Shown here piece by piece: positions 10,122 to 20,239 of a stretch of DNA of 64,000 nt (the stretch's first letter is position 1; each line of letters starts with the position of its first letter). The stretch is from Arthrinium phaeospermum (lineage: Eukaryota > Ascomycota > Sordariomycetes > Amphisphaeriales > Apiosporaceae), in the NCBI GenBank assembly GCA_006503535.1, contig QYRS01000014.1:434001-498000 (forward strand), given 5' to 3'. Position numbers and translations under genes: made by a program. The notes under the pieces are model-generated. The model worked only from the letters and a program-made list of their open reading frames with translations, did no database searches and was not told the DNA's origin.

Positions 10122-11714
10122 TCAGGAGTTGAACCAAGGCTCTGTGTCGGGCATCCCCGACACAGGTGCAGTCCCAGCATCCCCATCACCACCGCCACTG
10201 GCAATCCCCTGCATCTCGTCCGCCGGCTCCTTCCATAACGGATGAAGCAAGGCTTGTTCCGCCGAGGGTCTAGCGTTTGGGTCCCACGACATCAGCCATC
10301 TGATATACTCCTTCTCAACCGGCAAGACGTTGCACTTGTTTAGCTCGGTCATGAGCATCTTGTGGCGCTTGTGGTCGGTCTTAGTGTTGTCCAGGCTCAC
10401 ATGTCCAAGAACGACCTGAAGATGAGCATACCCAAGAGCGTAGATGTCGATGGCATTGTTGTAGCTTCTTGGCCACCATACCTCGGGGGCGACAGAGCCT
10501 GCTGTACCGATCCGTCTTTCGTCTGATTGGTCTGAGTCGGTGGCTCTGCCGAAGTCAGATATGCAAGCATACCAGCTGTCAGGGGAATCGTCCATCGTAT
10601 GCTCGCGACGGAACACAAGGAGGTTCGACAGCTTAATGTCGCGATGCATGATACCCATTGTGTGCAGGTATGCCAACCCTTGTAGGACTTGCCCGAACAG
10701 CTTGAGTCGTTGCACTTGAGGTCGAGATTTGTGAAAGAACTTCTCGAATTGGGTTTCTGCAAGAGGCATAGCCATGTGCAAGTCTTCGAAGTCTCCCTCA
10801 AAACATGGTTCGGAAAAGCTGTGACGACACCAAGCGGCTTCAACACAGACGACATGGGGGTGCTGCAGCTTCTTGTTGATACGACACTCCTCTTTCAGCA
10901 TATGCTTGATGTCCTCATCCAGTTTCACAGACACCACTTTGATGGCCACAGGCGACCCTGTAAGAGCGTTCACGCCCGCGTAAACACGGCCAGACGTCCC
11001 TCGCCCGACGATATTCGAGTGCATGATGTAGTTGTGGTGTTTGTAATGCACTTTAAGGGGGACCAAGTCAAGATGAGGGCTGGGAACAGCAGAGTGTTCT
11101 TCTCGAAGGTACTTGTCGCGGGCACCTTGGAACTGAGGATTGATGATAACGTCCAAGGTGAACTGAAGCTTGGCGAATCGTATAAGGTTGCTCGTCCGCC
11201 AGAGAACTGTCTTCTCGCCTTGGTGAAGGCAAAGGCCCGTGTCGCTCAGGTACTCGATCGGGCAAGCGTGTGAGACAGCTTCGATCATGATTGCGCCTGA
11301 GTCGTGGTGGATGGAGATGATTGCAATGACTGGTGGCAACCTATGTTCCTGGCCGGGTCGACCGGGTAGGATGAGGTCAACACCCTTGGTCTCGATGTTG
11401 CGTCGATAATAGCCGGGCCCAATTGCCCATCCGTCTTCTGATAGAGGCAGCTTGGAGAGGTCGAGGCAGTATCGTGGCACAGTTCGTGACTCGGGGGAGT
11501 TGTCGGAGTCTGCGACTTTGTCGAGCTGAACATGTTGGATGAACTTCTGGTGGTGGTGGCTCAAAGGCATGACGCAACAGGTCCCCATGGCCATGTGTGC
11601 CAAGTCGTTGTCGGCATCAATGGTCAAGAAGCGAGCTGCTGTTGCCAAGTCTTCGAGGTCTGCTGAGACCAGCGAGGAATCTCGGACGAAGCTTCGTTCG
11701 TTCGTGGGCTCCAT
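10122..11714 (-). CDS. Serine/threonine protein kinase with N-terminal FHA-like region
   Basis: 530 aa, single exon, from the ATG at 11714 (MEPTNERSF). The open frame continues upstream to 12152, but that part is a Leu/Ser/Pro run translated from a pyrimidine-rich leader. Residues about 95-190 (GVDLILPG.., ..SIHHDSGAI..) look like a divergent FHA phosphopeptide-binding domain. The kinase domain (about 230-495) is complete: Gly loop G237-R-G-T-S-G, K259 in VAIK, MHRD catalytic loop (D359, N364), DFG 387-389 and APE 409-411. It should therefore be catalytically competent. The C-terminus is Gly/Asp-rich. It is divergently transcribed from the small gene at 12456. Substrate and pathway are unknown. 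Confidence 0.8.
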   Translation of the reverse strand: MEPTNERSFVRDSSLVSADLEDLATAARFLTIDADNDLAHMAMGTCCVMPLSHHHQKFIQHVQLDKVADSDNSPESRTVPRYCLDLSKLPLSEDGWAIGPGYYRRNIETKGVDLILPGRPGQEHRLPPVIAIISIHHDSGAIMIEAVSHACPIEYLSDTGLCLHQGEKTVLWRTSNLIRFAKLQFTLDVIINPQFQGARDKYLREEHSAVPSPHLDLVPLKVHYKHHNYIMHSNIVGRGTSGRVYAGVNALTGSPVAIKVVSVKLDEDIKHMLKEECRINKKLQHPHVVCVEAAWCRHSFSEPCFEGDFEDLHMAMPLAETQFEKFFHKSRPQVQRLKLFGQVLQGLAYLHTMGIMHRDIKLSNLLVFRREHTMDDSPDSWYACISDFGRATDSDQSDERRIGTAGSVAPEVWWPRSYNNAIDIYALGYAHLQVVLGHVSLDNTKTDHKRHKMLMTELNKCNVLPVEKEYIRWLMSWDPNARPSAEQALLHPLWKEPADEMQGIASGGGDGDAGTAPVSGMPDTEPWFNS

Positions 11715-12455
11715 GCTTCGGTTGTGTGCTGCTGAGAATTGGAAGGATGCTTCAGGTAAAAGACTCAAGAGAAGAACAGAGTAACAGAAAAGGAACTGGG
11801 TGAGGCTATTGAGAGAAAGGGGAGGTTCGAGGGTAAGGGACTTGTACGTAGAAGATGATGGAGAAGGAACTAGAAGGGCTGTGAGAGAAAGGAGGCTTGA
11901 GGATGAAGGGCTTGAACGAAGAAGAAGAAGAAGAGGACGAGGAGGAACAGTTGGAGGACTGGGAACGAGTAGAGGGAGGAGTAAAGAGTAAAGAGGAAGG
12001 AGAAAAGAGGGAAGAGGAGAGAGGGAACAGGAAAGAATAAATAGGAAAGAAGGGAAGAGATGGCAGTGGCAATCGAGTGGCTCCCAGAGCACCTTTCGAA
12101 GCACCATGCCATGGGCTTCGCATACATGTATATACCACCTGTATAGGACCATCCTAAGCCGGTCGTGGTGGGGAGTTGCTTACATGTGATTGGTTGAGTT
12201 GCAAAATCACAGTGGTATATTTCCACTAACAGCTATACGGCGACTTTATAGGGAAGCGGTGTTAGCTCATCTCTTTTTATGTGAGTCTCCCTAAAGTCCC
12301 CACCTGGAGCCTTATTCCTCCCATTTTCAAACAACTCCCACACCCCAAACATTTCTCGTCCATCAAATTCTCGCCCAGTTCAGCCCGACCCCCCATCGAA
12401 TTCAGTTCTCGATTAGTTGATCAATCATTCACTATCAACAATACGCTTCGCCATC
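11715..12455. promoter_or_regulatory. Divergent promoter region with pyrimidine-rich leader
   Basis: Lies between the kinase (minus strand) and the gene at 12456 (plus strand). Positions about 11770-12065 are almost pure purine on the plus strand, so the kinase leader is a long CT-rich tract, a common feature near transcription starts of filamentous fungi. No other gene is seen. Confidence 0.5.
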
Positions 12456-12992
12456 ATGGAATCTGCGGCCCACCTCCCATCGCCCCCACCCGAGTCTGAA
12501 CTCGATCGACAACTCGAAATGGAGCTGGACTGCGAGCGGCAAATGGCTCGAATCCATGCCAGAAATCAGGTCACATATGGTCCCCGGACAAAAAGCTGGG
12601 CGACAGGAGCTTGGGTGCTGGAACTCGGAATCCCTCGTCTCAAGAGGGAACTAAAAGAGAAATGGGAACGCATCCTGAGAAATTATCCGATGGCGCTCTT
12701 CAATGGCTACATACCTCCACCTGCACCTGACCCGGGTTTGGATCGCGGATTCTATTGGACACACGAAGAGATTCAATGGATCAAAGAGCGACGAGCCAGG
12801 AAAGACCGCAAGGCTCTTGCATATTTCGAAGAGAAAGACGACGAATGGTTCGAAGCCCATACGAAGAAGAACCGAAGCGAGGAGGTCATTGAGAGGATCG
12901 AAAGAAAACTGAAGCGCAAACGGGGGCCAGATGCTCCTTTGGATTCGGCGGAGGACCTAGAGCCACGTCGCAAGCGGCAGCGCGTCGCCTGA
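12456..12992 (+). CDS. Hypothetical basic protein with C-terminal nuclear signal
   Basis: 178 aa, single exon, ATG at 12456 in a good context (CATCATGG). I do not recognise a domain. The protein is highly charged: an acidic/proline start (PSPPPESELD), a Trp-containing centre (KSWATGAWVLELG, RGFYWTHEEIQW) and a helical Lys/Arg/Glu region that ends in two basic clusters (KLKRKRG and RRKRQR). These would make a bipartite-type nuclear localisation signal. The consistent charged amphipathic composition and the divergent promoter shared with the kinase favour a real gene. It could be a nuclear accessory protein of the mobile segment; that is inference. Confidence 0.5.
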   Translation: MESAAHLPSPPPESELDRQLEMELDCERQMARIHARNQVTYGPRTKSWATGAWVLELGIPRLKRELKEKWERILRNYPMALFNGYIPPPAPDPGLDRGFYWTHEEIQWIKERRARKDRKALAYFEEKDDEWFEAHTKKNRSEEVIERIERKLKRKRGPDAPLDSAEDLEPRRKRQRVA

Positions 12993-13536
12993 GCGGATGA
13001 GATCGAGTCTCGTGGATACTGTCTGGGTCAATGCTCTGAATCTATCTGACGGTCGCATTTTGGAAGTCTGCATCTCCTGCCTTTGTAATACTAGAGATTA
13101 TTCAAGTATCTTTTCCTTCTCAAATGGAATACAAAACATTAGTCTGTTTCTTCGAATTCGCGACGATGCACGTCGTTGAAATTGAGCTTGATTGATGTCA
13201 TCGCCCGCTGTTTAGAGTTCTCCAGCACTAAGATCTAGCGGGATAGTAGGTCCCGCTCAGTGGATTACTTCTGGCTGAGTGCCGCATTTAGGACCCGTTG
13301 CAACATAACTGGGGAGACTATGGAGCATTACTAATCGATCGAGTGCACACGAAACAAGCAGCCTTGAGAGCAGCAGAGATTATCATTTGCTTCGCATTGA
13401 ATTCTTCCAATTTAAAGAGAGAAGTAATATCGAACTGAAAAGCACCTAATTACCGAACTAATTGAATCACCCCATTGCGAAATACGAGAACCCCGAGCCA
13501 CCCACTCACTTTACTCATTTGTCCGAATTCAGTCCA
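12993..13536. other. Convergent intergenic region
   Basis: 3' flanks of the gene ending at 12992 and of the recombinase gene (3' end at 13537). Short ORFs here have no features and nothing else is seen. Confidence 0.5.
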
Positions 13537-15861
13537 TCAAGATGCAAGTCCATGGAACTTTTCCGAGTGGTTCTGGAAGTGCAGCTTATGCTTGAGCTCC
13601 ACGTTGGGGCAGATGGGGCAGCGCAGTTTTTGGTCAGGGGCCACCGTCGTCAAGTGCGTCCGCCTGAAATGGCGGACTACCTCGCTCGGCGAATAAAACT
13701 CCCGACAGAGCCGATCATACCAATCATGTTCAGGGGTTAGCTTCAACGCTTTGGCCACGCAGACGAAGCACCTGACAACCTTCGCGCCGGAGCCAGGCTC
13801 GATGAGAACGGACTGCAGAAGCTGGGCCTTTCTATCCGCAGGCGAGAGCTTTGCCTCAGGCGGGGGAAGTGGGACAGGGTCAATCGTTCTGGGAAGCGGC
13901 TCCTGCACTTGGCAGTAGGCTGCCGTCATCATCACGGCCCTTGCGCGGCGCTTGAGTTGGTCGTTGATATCAGTCACAGGGGATTCCTCGAGAGCCTGAA
14001 CCATCAAGGCTTGGGCAGGGTCCAGCCAGGTTTCCTTGCTCTCAATCTTCTCCATGTCGCGGATATCGTTCCCTTCGAGCTGCCACTGCATGTCCTTAAC
14101 GGCTTGGTCGGCCTCCCAGGCCTCGGCGACCCGCTGGATCTCCTCTCGGGTCAACTTGGCCAGGCGCGTGTTCACCTTGCGGCGGAGCGTGGAGCGTTCG
14201 ACAGTGCCGCGCTGGGGCAGCTTATCGAGACGAGTCGTCCACTTCACGATTTGGGGGTCCTGTCGGAGCGCGGCAGCTTGCTGTTGCGTCAGGGATGTCG
14301 GGCGCCTTGTGCTGCGCCCGAAGCCATGGCTGGCAGCTTGTCGCACCAGGTCCAGCTGGGGATCGATTCCACGATGGATGGCCATGTGGTCCATGCAGAC
14401 ATTGCGGTTCAGATAGTTGGTCTTGAAGGTGGGCGAGTCAAACTGGTGGCCCAGAGACAGGTTCCGCATGTCTTCACTGACATTGACATTCTGGTCCATG
14501 CTGTTTCCAGCCATGTAGCGCAGCGTGTAGTTGATCGTGGGCCTCTTGAAACCGGCAATCTGACCGACCTTCTTGTGAGCCCTCGTGATGTTGTCGAGCT
14601 TGATCGGCTTGTCGCTTGTGAAGTAATGGCCGTAAGGGTCCCTCTCCGCCGCCCGGAATATGTGCTTGTCGCGGAACTCCGGCTTGAGGGGAATGGGAAG
14701 CTCATTTTCGTTGGGGTGAATCTCAATGCCGGAAAGGTTCGCCAGATCTTCGTTTAGCTTCTCCACCAGGAACGCTTTGTTGTGGACGAGAATGGCCAGC
14801 AGGAAGACGTGGGGGCTGAGCATGAAGGTTGGTTCCCAGATGATCTCCGGGAGCAGGAATGTCTTCTCATCCTTGGGATCCAGATACACTTTCGTGAAAG
14901 AGAGACGAAGCTCAATGAGCAGACGATCTTTCTGCTTCGTGGGATCTCGAATGAGTGTCAAGCGGATGTCACCAAAGCGAAGAGCGAGGATGGAGGACGG
15001 ACGCGAGCCTGCGGGGGCCATCAAAAGAAAGAACAGAACAGCGAGAACGCGTTGCTCGCCCAGGTTGAAGCTTTTGAGAGGCGTACGCAGTACTGTGTCG
15101 ATGTGCAGCTTCAAGTCTGAGATCGTCATGGGCCTGTTCTCCCGTCGCTGGTGGGTCATGTCGTGGCCTTTGACCAGCTTACGACGCGCATTGGACATGT
15201 ATTTCGAGTTGATGTTGCTATCGATGGAGCGGCCCAGATTGCGCTCGAACACCAGACGGAACATGCTCCAGAACACCTGAAGGGAGTACTTGGACCGCAA
15301 CGCGCGCTTGTTGCGACCATCCCTGCCAGTCCGTTGGTTGACGTGCCAATTCAGGAACTCCACGGCGTCCACCAGCTGGATCTTGTTCAAGGCTGCCTTC
15401 CAGTCGTCTTTGAGAAGGATCTCCTTGCTGAACTGGATCCAGCGATCGCGGATCGCATTCAAGCCCCTGAGGGTGCCAACGGAATAGTCAGTGCGCCGAT
15501 AGTCGTCGGTGGTGGTATTCTTAATGCGCTGCTGATAGTACTCGGCGGGCCGCGTGTTTCCGTTGAACAGCGCATCCTCATCGACATCCGCAGGGCTGAC
15601 ACCGCAATCCTCCAACAGGTCGCGCACGTCATCGTCGCCAATGACGAGGTCGCCCGTGTCTTCGTCATCATCGACATCCATGCCGACCTCGGCGTCCTCG
15701 GCGTCCTCGGCGTTCTCCGAGTCGGATGACTCATCAGGATCATAATCCGAGTCCAAGGCGACCGACTTTCCAAGGGTAGGTGTCTTGTCGTCCGCGGCAT
15801 ACCCCTCGAATGAGGCCAAGGCAGCCTTTGCTGCAGCACGACGTTGCACAGGTGGAGACAT
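13537..15861 (-). CDS. DUF3435 tyrosine recombinase (captain-like)
   Basis: 774 aa, intronless, from the ATG at 15861 (MSPPVQRR). An acidic N-terminus (35-95) is followed by a DUF3435-type integrase. Visible catalytic residues are R287 (AGSRPSS), Y445 and R448 (a NYTLRYM motif, Y-x-x-R) and the nucleophile candidate Y483 (KTNYLNRN), with GH 471-472 between them. This is the R-Y-R-Y tetrad described for Crypton and Starship-captain recombinases. The C-terminus has two CxxC..H zinc-finger-like motifs (CFVC..HFRRTH and CPIC..HFQNHSEKFH), as is common in this family. The frame is open throughout, so the enzyme may be functional. A captain normally sits at one edge of its element and reads inward. 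This gene is internal, about 6.5 kb from the left arm, and reads toward it. Confidence 0.85.
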   Translation of the reverse strand: MSPPVQRRAAAKAALASFEGYAADDKTPTLGKSVALDSDYDPDESSDSENAEDAEDAEVGMDVDDDEDTGDLVIGDDDVRDLLEDCGVSPADVDEDALFNGNTRPAEYYQQRIKNTTTDDYRRTDYSVGTLRGLNAIRDRWIQFSKEILLKDDWKAALNKIQLVDAVEFLNWHVNQRTGRDGRNKRALRSKYSLQVFWSMFRLVFERNLGRSIDSNINSKYMSNARRKLVKGHDMTHQRRENRPMTISDLKLHIDTVLRTPLKSFNLGEQRVLAVLFFLLMAPAGSRPSSILALRFGDIRLTLIRDPTKQKDRLLIELRLSFTKVYLDPKDEKTFLLPEIIWEPTFMLSPHVFLLAILVHNKAFLVEKLNEDLANLSGIEIHPNENELPIPLKPEFRDKHIFRAAERDPYGHYFTSDKPIKLDNITRAHKKVGQIAGFKRPTINYTLRYMAGNSMDQNVNVSEDMRNLSLGHQFDSPTFKTNYLNRNVCMDHMAIHRGIDPQLDLVRQAASHGFGRSTRRPTSLTQQQAAALRQDPQIVKWTTRLDKLPQRGTVERSTLRRKVNTRLAKLTREEIQRVAEAWEADQAVKDMQWQLEGNDIRDMEKIESKETWLDPAQALMVQALEESPVTDINDQLKRRARAVMMTAAYCQVQEPLPRTIDPVPLPPPEAKLSPADRKAQLLQSVLIEPGSGAKVVRCFVCVAKALKLTPEHDWYDRLCREFYSPSEVVRHFRRTHLTTVAPDQKLRCPICPNVELKHKLHFQNHSEKFHGLAS

Positions 15862-17624
15862 CTTCCAGGAAGGGCGTGGGACAGTGTGAGACAGTGCGTA
15901 TATGTCGGTGTGGACGGTCACGTCACCACACCAATGTTGAGCGAAGAGATGGGGCACAAAGCGAATGACAGCAGAATCGACAATCAAAAAGGATTCTACG
16001 TGAGGTATGATTTATCTGTCTTTCGTGACATTGCAAGGCCGATCTACTGCAATTGAACGTCTGTTCTTATACCTTTCTAGGCGTCTCATCTGAGGCTGGG
16101 TTTGGGCATGCTCTTTGGATCTCTCCATGGCTAACGGATTACAAGCGCGAAGGTGGTAGTTGGGTCACTGTGCACGGAGACATGCAATTGCCAGGAGCGG
16201 CAGCAGCTCACTGCTGGTTCTGGTGGCAGGCAAAGTCTATCCTCTGAGCAGCAAAGTCTCCCTGAAACGGCTGGGATGCAGGTGATCGAAGTAAGCTGGA
16301 CTGGCAGGCCATGGATGGGCATGGAAGCTCAAAGACCATGAGCCAGCCTCTTCCGACATGCAGGTAATCAAACATCATCGTTGCCGTCGAGCTCCGAGTA
16401 CCATGGCATGCAAGCCACTCTCGCTTTGGTACGGGATAAATCACAGATGACATGTTAGAATACTGGGCGGCTGGCCTGGAAACAGGAGCTTCTCATGCAT
16501 CTGTGTGTACCCGACAGGCCATTGTGGGCTTGCGGCATACCGGTGTCCCAAAGCCAAATCAGCCAGGCAGGGCAGAGAAGAATCGAACGGCTGGGGTGTC
16601 AACGCCATCTCGACGCTGGGCCAGCCCAGGCTACTGGACTAGGTGCATGAGTGGCCACAGCCTCTCTTTGGCAGCACTTTGGAGAGTTTCACTGGCAGAA
16701 CATCACTGGTGGGAGCAACGGACAGAGTTGGCAATCAGAGTTCGTAAACAGAGTTGGTAAACAAAGTTGACGCAAGTTGGCAAGGTCCATTCCCATGCAG
16801 CGGCTGTTTCTCGTGTTGCGCCGCCCCTGTTTCTTCATACTCGACAAACAGTTGCTGCATCCATACGCGACTGCCTCACTTTCTCTTGACCTTCGGGAGT
16901 CTACAGCAATTGTATGCAGGGTGGATGGCTCTGCTGAAGCTGATTGGTGGCAGTGCGCTGCATGGGAGGGGCAGGAGTGGAAAGGGGTAGCGTTCCGGCC
17001 GGCTTCCTGCGTAGTCGAATGAGTCATTCCAAACCGAACCGCCGAGCCGATGCGGCATGGGCCAAAATGAGCGACTGCTCATATTGTCATTTCCAGCACG
17101 CCATGCAGGGTTCCTCCAGATTGATCGAAAGATCCGGATTGGGTGTGTTGCATTATCAATTTGAGGCTGCAGGAAATGTGACAGCAGCATCTGGCGTATC
17201 TATGTGCGACACCCCGCAGCGTGGAGGGTACATGTAGTGCTGACGCATGCGGTAGTACCTATTATACATGCAAGGGTGCACATAAGATATGCCGAACTAA
17301 TGCACATGGCACAATTACCTAAGCAGCTCGGTATTGGTCCATTACGGAGAGGGCCACCCTCAAGTCATGAACACCAGCCTCCTTCCACTGTGGCCACCAC
17401 TGTTGGACCGGTCGAGTTGACGCAGTGTGCAGACTGGCAATGCAAACAGAAGTACGGCAACGAGGCAAGCCGATCCGCCATTCAGAACTGGCATGATCTG
17501 GTAACTCACTTTGTTGGACTGAAATGGTGCAATAGCTATCGTACATGCTCGAGTACCTGGGCGCAATTCCCGAAGCCCTTCCACCTCAATTGGACACCTC
17601 GCGTGGGTCAGACTCAACGTGCCA
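15862..17624. other. 1.76-kb gene-free region upstream of the recombinase
   Basis: The longest gene-free, non-RIPed stretch inside the insertion's left half. Short ORFs on both strands show no domain, signal peptide or splice logic. It would hold the recombinase promoter and, if the recombinase had its own element, that element's end. I could not define a terminus. Confidence 0.5.
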
Positions 17625-19709
17625 CTACTCATTAAATTCCCAAACCGTCCCTTCAGCTTGGTCTACCTGGGCGGGCTTACTCGCAGCTCCTTCCTCACCG
17701 GTTGCTGGCGTGATCGTAGATACCCCGCCCGGTGTCTCCCCGGTCTTTTCAACAGGCTTCTTCTTTTGACTGGCCTCGCTATTTCCTGTCGATGCTTCTT
17801 CGGCTTGCGCTGCAGGCTCCTCCCCAGCTTTGTTCCCGCGCCTCGTAGCACGCTTCTCCGTGTCCTTCCCTCCAGTCGGCTGCTCAGCCTCTCCTTCGTT
17901 CTCCTTGTCATGAGCGTCAACTATGGGAGACTGATCAGGTCCCTGCTTTTCATGCGCGCGTGCGATGGCCGATGCCTTGGTTTCGTCATAAAGCTCGAGG
18001 AGACTGACCATCTGCTTTGCGCTCGACTTGTCCCCGATCGGGATGCCTCGAGTCTTGCATAACGCGAGAACGTCAGCCCTTTTCATTTTCTCGTAGCAAC
18101 CCTTCTTCTGCACGTTTTCTGGAGCAGTATCGCCGTCTTCCAACTGCTCTTTGTCCATTGGACGAGGCAATGTGACTTGGACAACGTCCGGCTGTGACTC
18201 AGAGGTGGGAACCCCTGACTTACAGGGTTTCTTTTGCTTCTTCTTGGCGGGTTGCTGGAGAGGGCAGGTGTCACTGGATTGCTGAGGCCTCTTGGCTCGT
18301 GATTGCGACCCAGTGGGAGCATTCTTGGTGCCACCGGATGCCACCTCATCTGGCTTGGAAAGCAATGGTGGGCCGGTCCGCGATTTGAAGACGCGCTCAG
18401 CCATGTAGTTGACGTCTCGGACCAGGTCCTCCGGATCTTCGTCAACGACTAGGGTATGAGTGTTAGAGTAGCATGGTTTGAGAGAGAATCGGAGAACACA
18501 CCTTGGCAGCCAAACAGGTCGAGAACCTCGTGGTATTCTAGGTTTAGCCCGTGAGCGCCGAAATGGGCAAGACAACCGTTCTGTCCCGTTTCGGCCGGGT
18601 CGACATACTTAGTACATCCAGGGTAATGACAGTAGACAGCATAAGTCTTTTGCGGCGACGGGCCCTCTCCTTCTGTCGTGCTCGTCACGGTCGGCTGCTG
18701 TATAGACAGCCAGGACCCGGGAACGACACGACGGCAAGGCTCCGTGGACGCGCGTCTTTCAAGCTCGGGCATATGCTGTAATCGACTCCAAGTGGACCGG
18801 GACCGAGAGTCCCAAGCGTGAATGCCTTGATTATGCTGCAAGACTTCGCCGCGGCTCACATAGCTGTCATCGGGAAGCGCCACTGCGAGATGTCAGTATG
18901 GGCTTGTTTGGGCGGATGGGCAACTTACCCCGGAACCCGTATTTCTTGACCATGAACGCCGTACTGACGATCGGGTCCTCGTGAAACTCGCGGAAGTGAT
19001 GAAGTCCGCGGTCGCAGACGAAAGGATTCTCGTGGAAGTATTGTGAGACAGGGCAATGCAGCTCCAAGTCTGCCGCGCCGGCGTGGATCAACACAGCCGT
19101 TGCTGTTAAGGGGCAGGGACACCGCAGACAGAACGAAATGCCTGAAGGAGTGAGAGACATCCACAGCAGGAGGCGCTGTGCTTTGGAGTACGGCATCAAG
19201 GGTAGATGGGACATTTCAACGTCGTCTAGATCCGTGTTGGTAAATGGAGCATAGTCAGCGAGTGCGTTTTGGAACTGGTCTTGCCAGGATCCGACGCTGC
19301 AGCGCCCATCTGCTGGTCGTTTCTCTTCGGGTGGAGGGTGTAGGTGGAGTAGATTGTCCGGCACTCGCCCTGAAATGGTGAGGCAGGTGCTCCCGTAGCG
19401 AGTATGGATAGAATGGGTGAAATCACCAGGGTACATCACGGTCGGGTCTCTCATGAAGGACAACGTCATCCACCGTGCGCCATCAGTATCGCCTTTGGCA
19501 ACGAGCTTTTTGATGAACTGATCAAAGTCTTGACGCCATTCCTGGAATGCATCGTTGAAAGCATCTTCGCCGGCCACCATATGACTATGGATGGTCGCGC
19601 GAAGGGGGAGGAGTCGGTCATAGCGCAAGCTCCTGACTTTCTCGAGCTTCGTAAAGAACTGCCAAGCTACATGGCTAAGCTCGCCCGACGGAGTCTGGCA
19701 AACCGACAT
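17625..19709 (-). CDS. C2H2 zinc-finger / SAP-like protein
   Basis: Three exons: 19709-18929, 18882-18502 and 18448-17625, with introns of 46 and 53 nt (GTAAGT and GTGTGT donors; CTGAC in the first, CTAAC in the second). All junctions are phase 1 and give 661 aa. The ATG at 19709 (MSVCQTPSGE) follows a long leader without an in-frame ATG close to the conserved part. Residues about 345-371 form a C-x4-C..H-x3-H finger (CHYPGC..HFGAH). A nearby Cys/His-rich stretch in exon 1 (CLRCPCP.., HHFREFHE) may be a second, degenerate finger. After a nuclear-signal-like PAKKKQKKP comes a SAP-like helix-turn-helix at about 509-545 (RADVLALCKTRGI..). The tail is low-complexity and charged. It is probably a nuclear DNA-binding protein; its specific role is unknown. 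Confidence 0.65.
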
Positions 19710-20239
19710 GTCCACTTGAACGTGCAATGTCTTAGATGGCAAAGCACCGGAATAGAGACGGAATGGGATAGCAATGGGAAAGAATGGGACAGAGATGGGA
19801 CGGTGTAATAGGAAGCGATAGTATGGTAAACGTGCAAGGGAACTCGAGGTAGCCGGCTTCGTACTGGATCGAGTCAGTGCTACTATATGGAAGACATTGG
19901 CCTTCTCTCGCGTCAACAAAGAAAAGGGTGGGTGTTGCACAGCAGCACCCAGCTACCTGCCAGCGTTTGACTGCATGCCCCTGCACCTGCGTGCATATAT
20001 CCAGGCTTGGCGCGCTCTCTTCGGGGGTGCTGCAGTGTACCGTTCCGAAATCAACGGTCCTTGCAAAATTTTGTTTGTCAGTACAAAATACAAAGTACGT
20101 AGCAGATACCTGCAGCCGAGTACATCTGGACATCCACGTGCAATGAATGTTGATTGAAAAGAAATGCGCAAGAAGAGACCTGCCTCTCATCTGTAGCAGT
20201 TCTTTTCTCACCCCCAATCTCGATGATTGGCGACGAAAG
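19710..20239. promoter_or_regulatory. Divergent promoter between the C2H2/SAP-like and Hsp70-like genes
   Basis: About 530 bp shared by two divergently transcribed genes. No clear TATA or operator-like repeat is visible. Confidence 0.4.

Noticed and set aside
11715..12152. N-terminal extension of the kinase ORF
   Set aside because: A low-complexity Leu/Ser/Pro run arising from a CT-rich leader; the conserved protein begins at the ATG at 11714.
16139..16150. TTAC(N7)A motif as a possible Starship target site near the recombinase
   Set aside because: Such a 5-base pattern occurs often by chance, and I found no matching partner.
16579..16590. GTTCGATTC-like B-box on the minus strand, hinting at a tRNA
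   Set aside because: No acceptor stem, anticodon arm or A-box could be folded around it.
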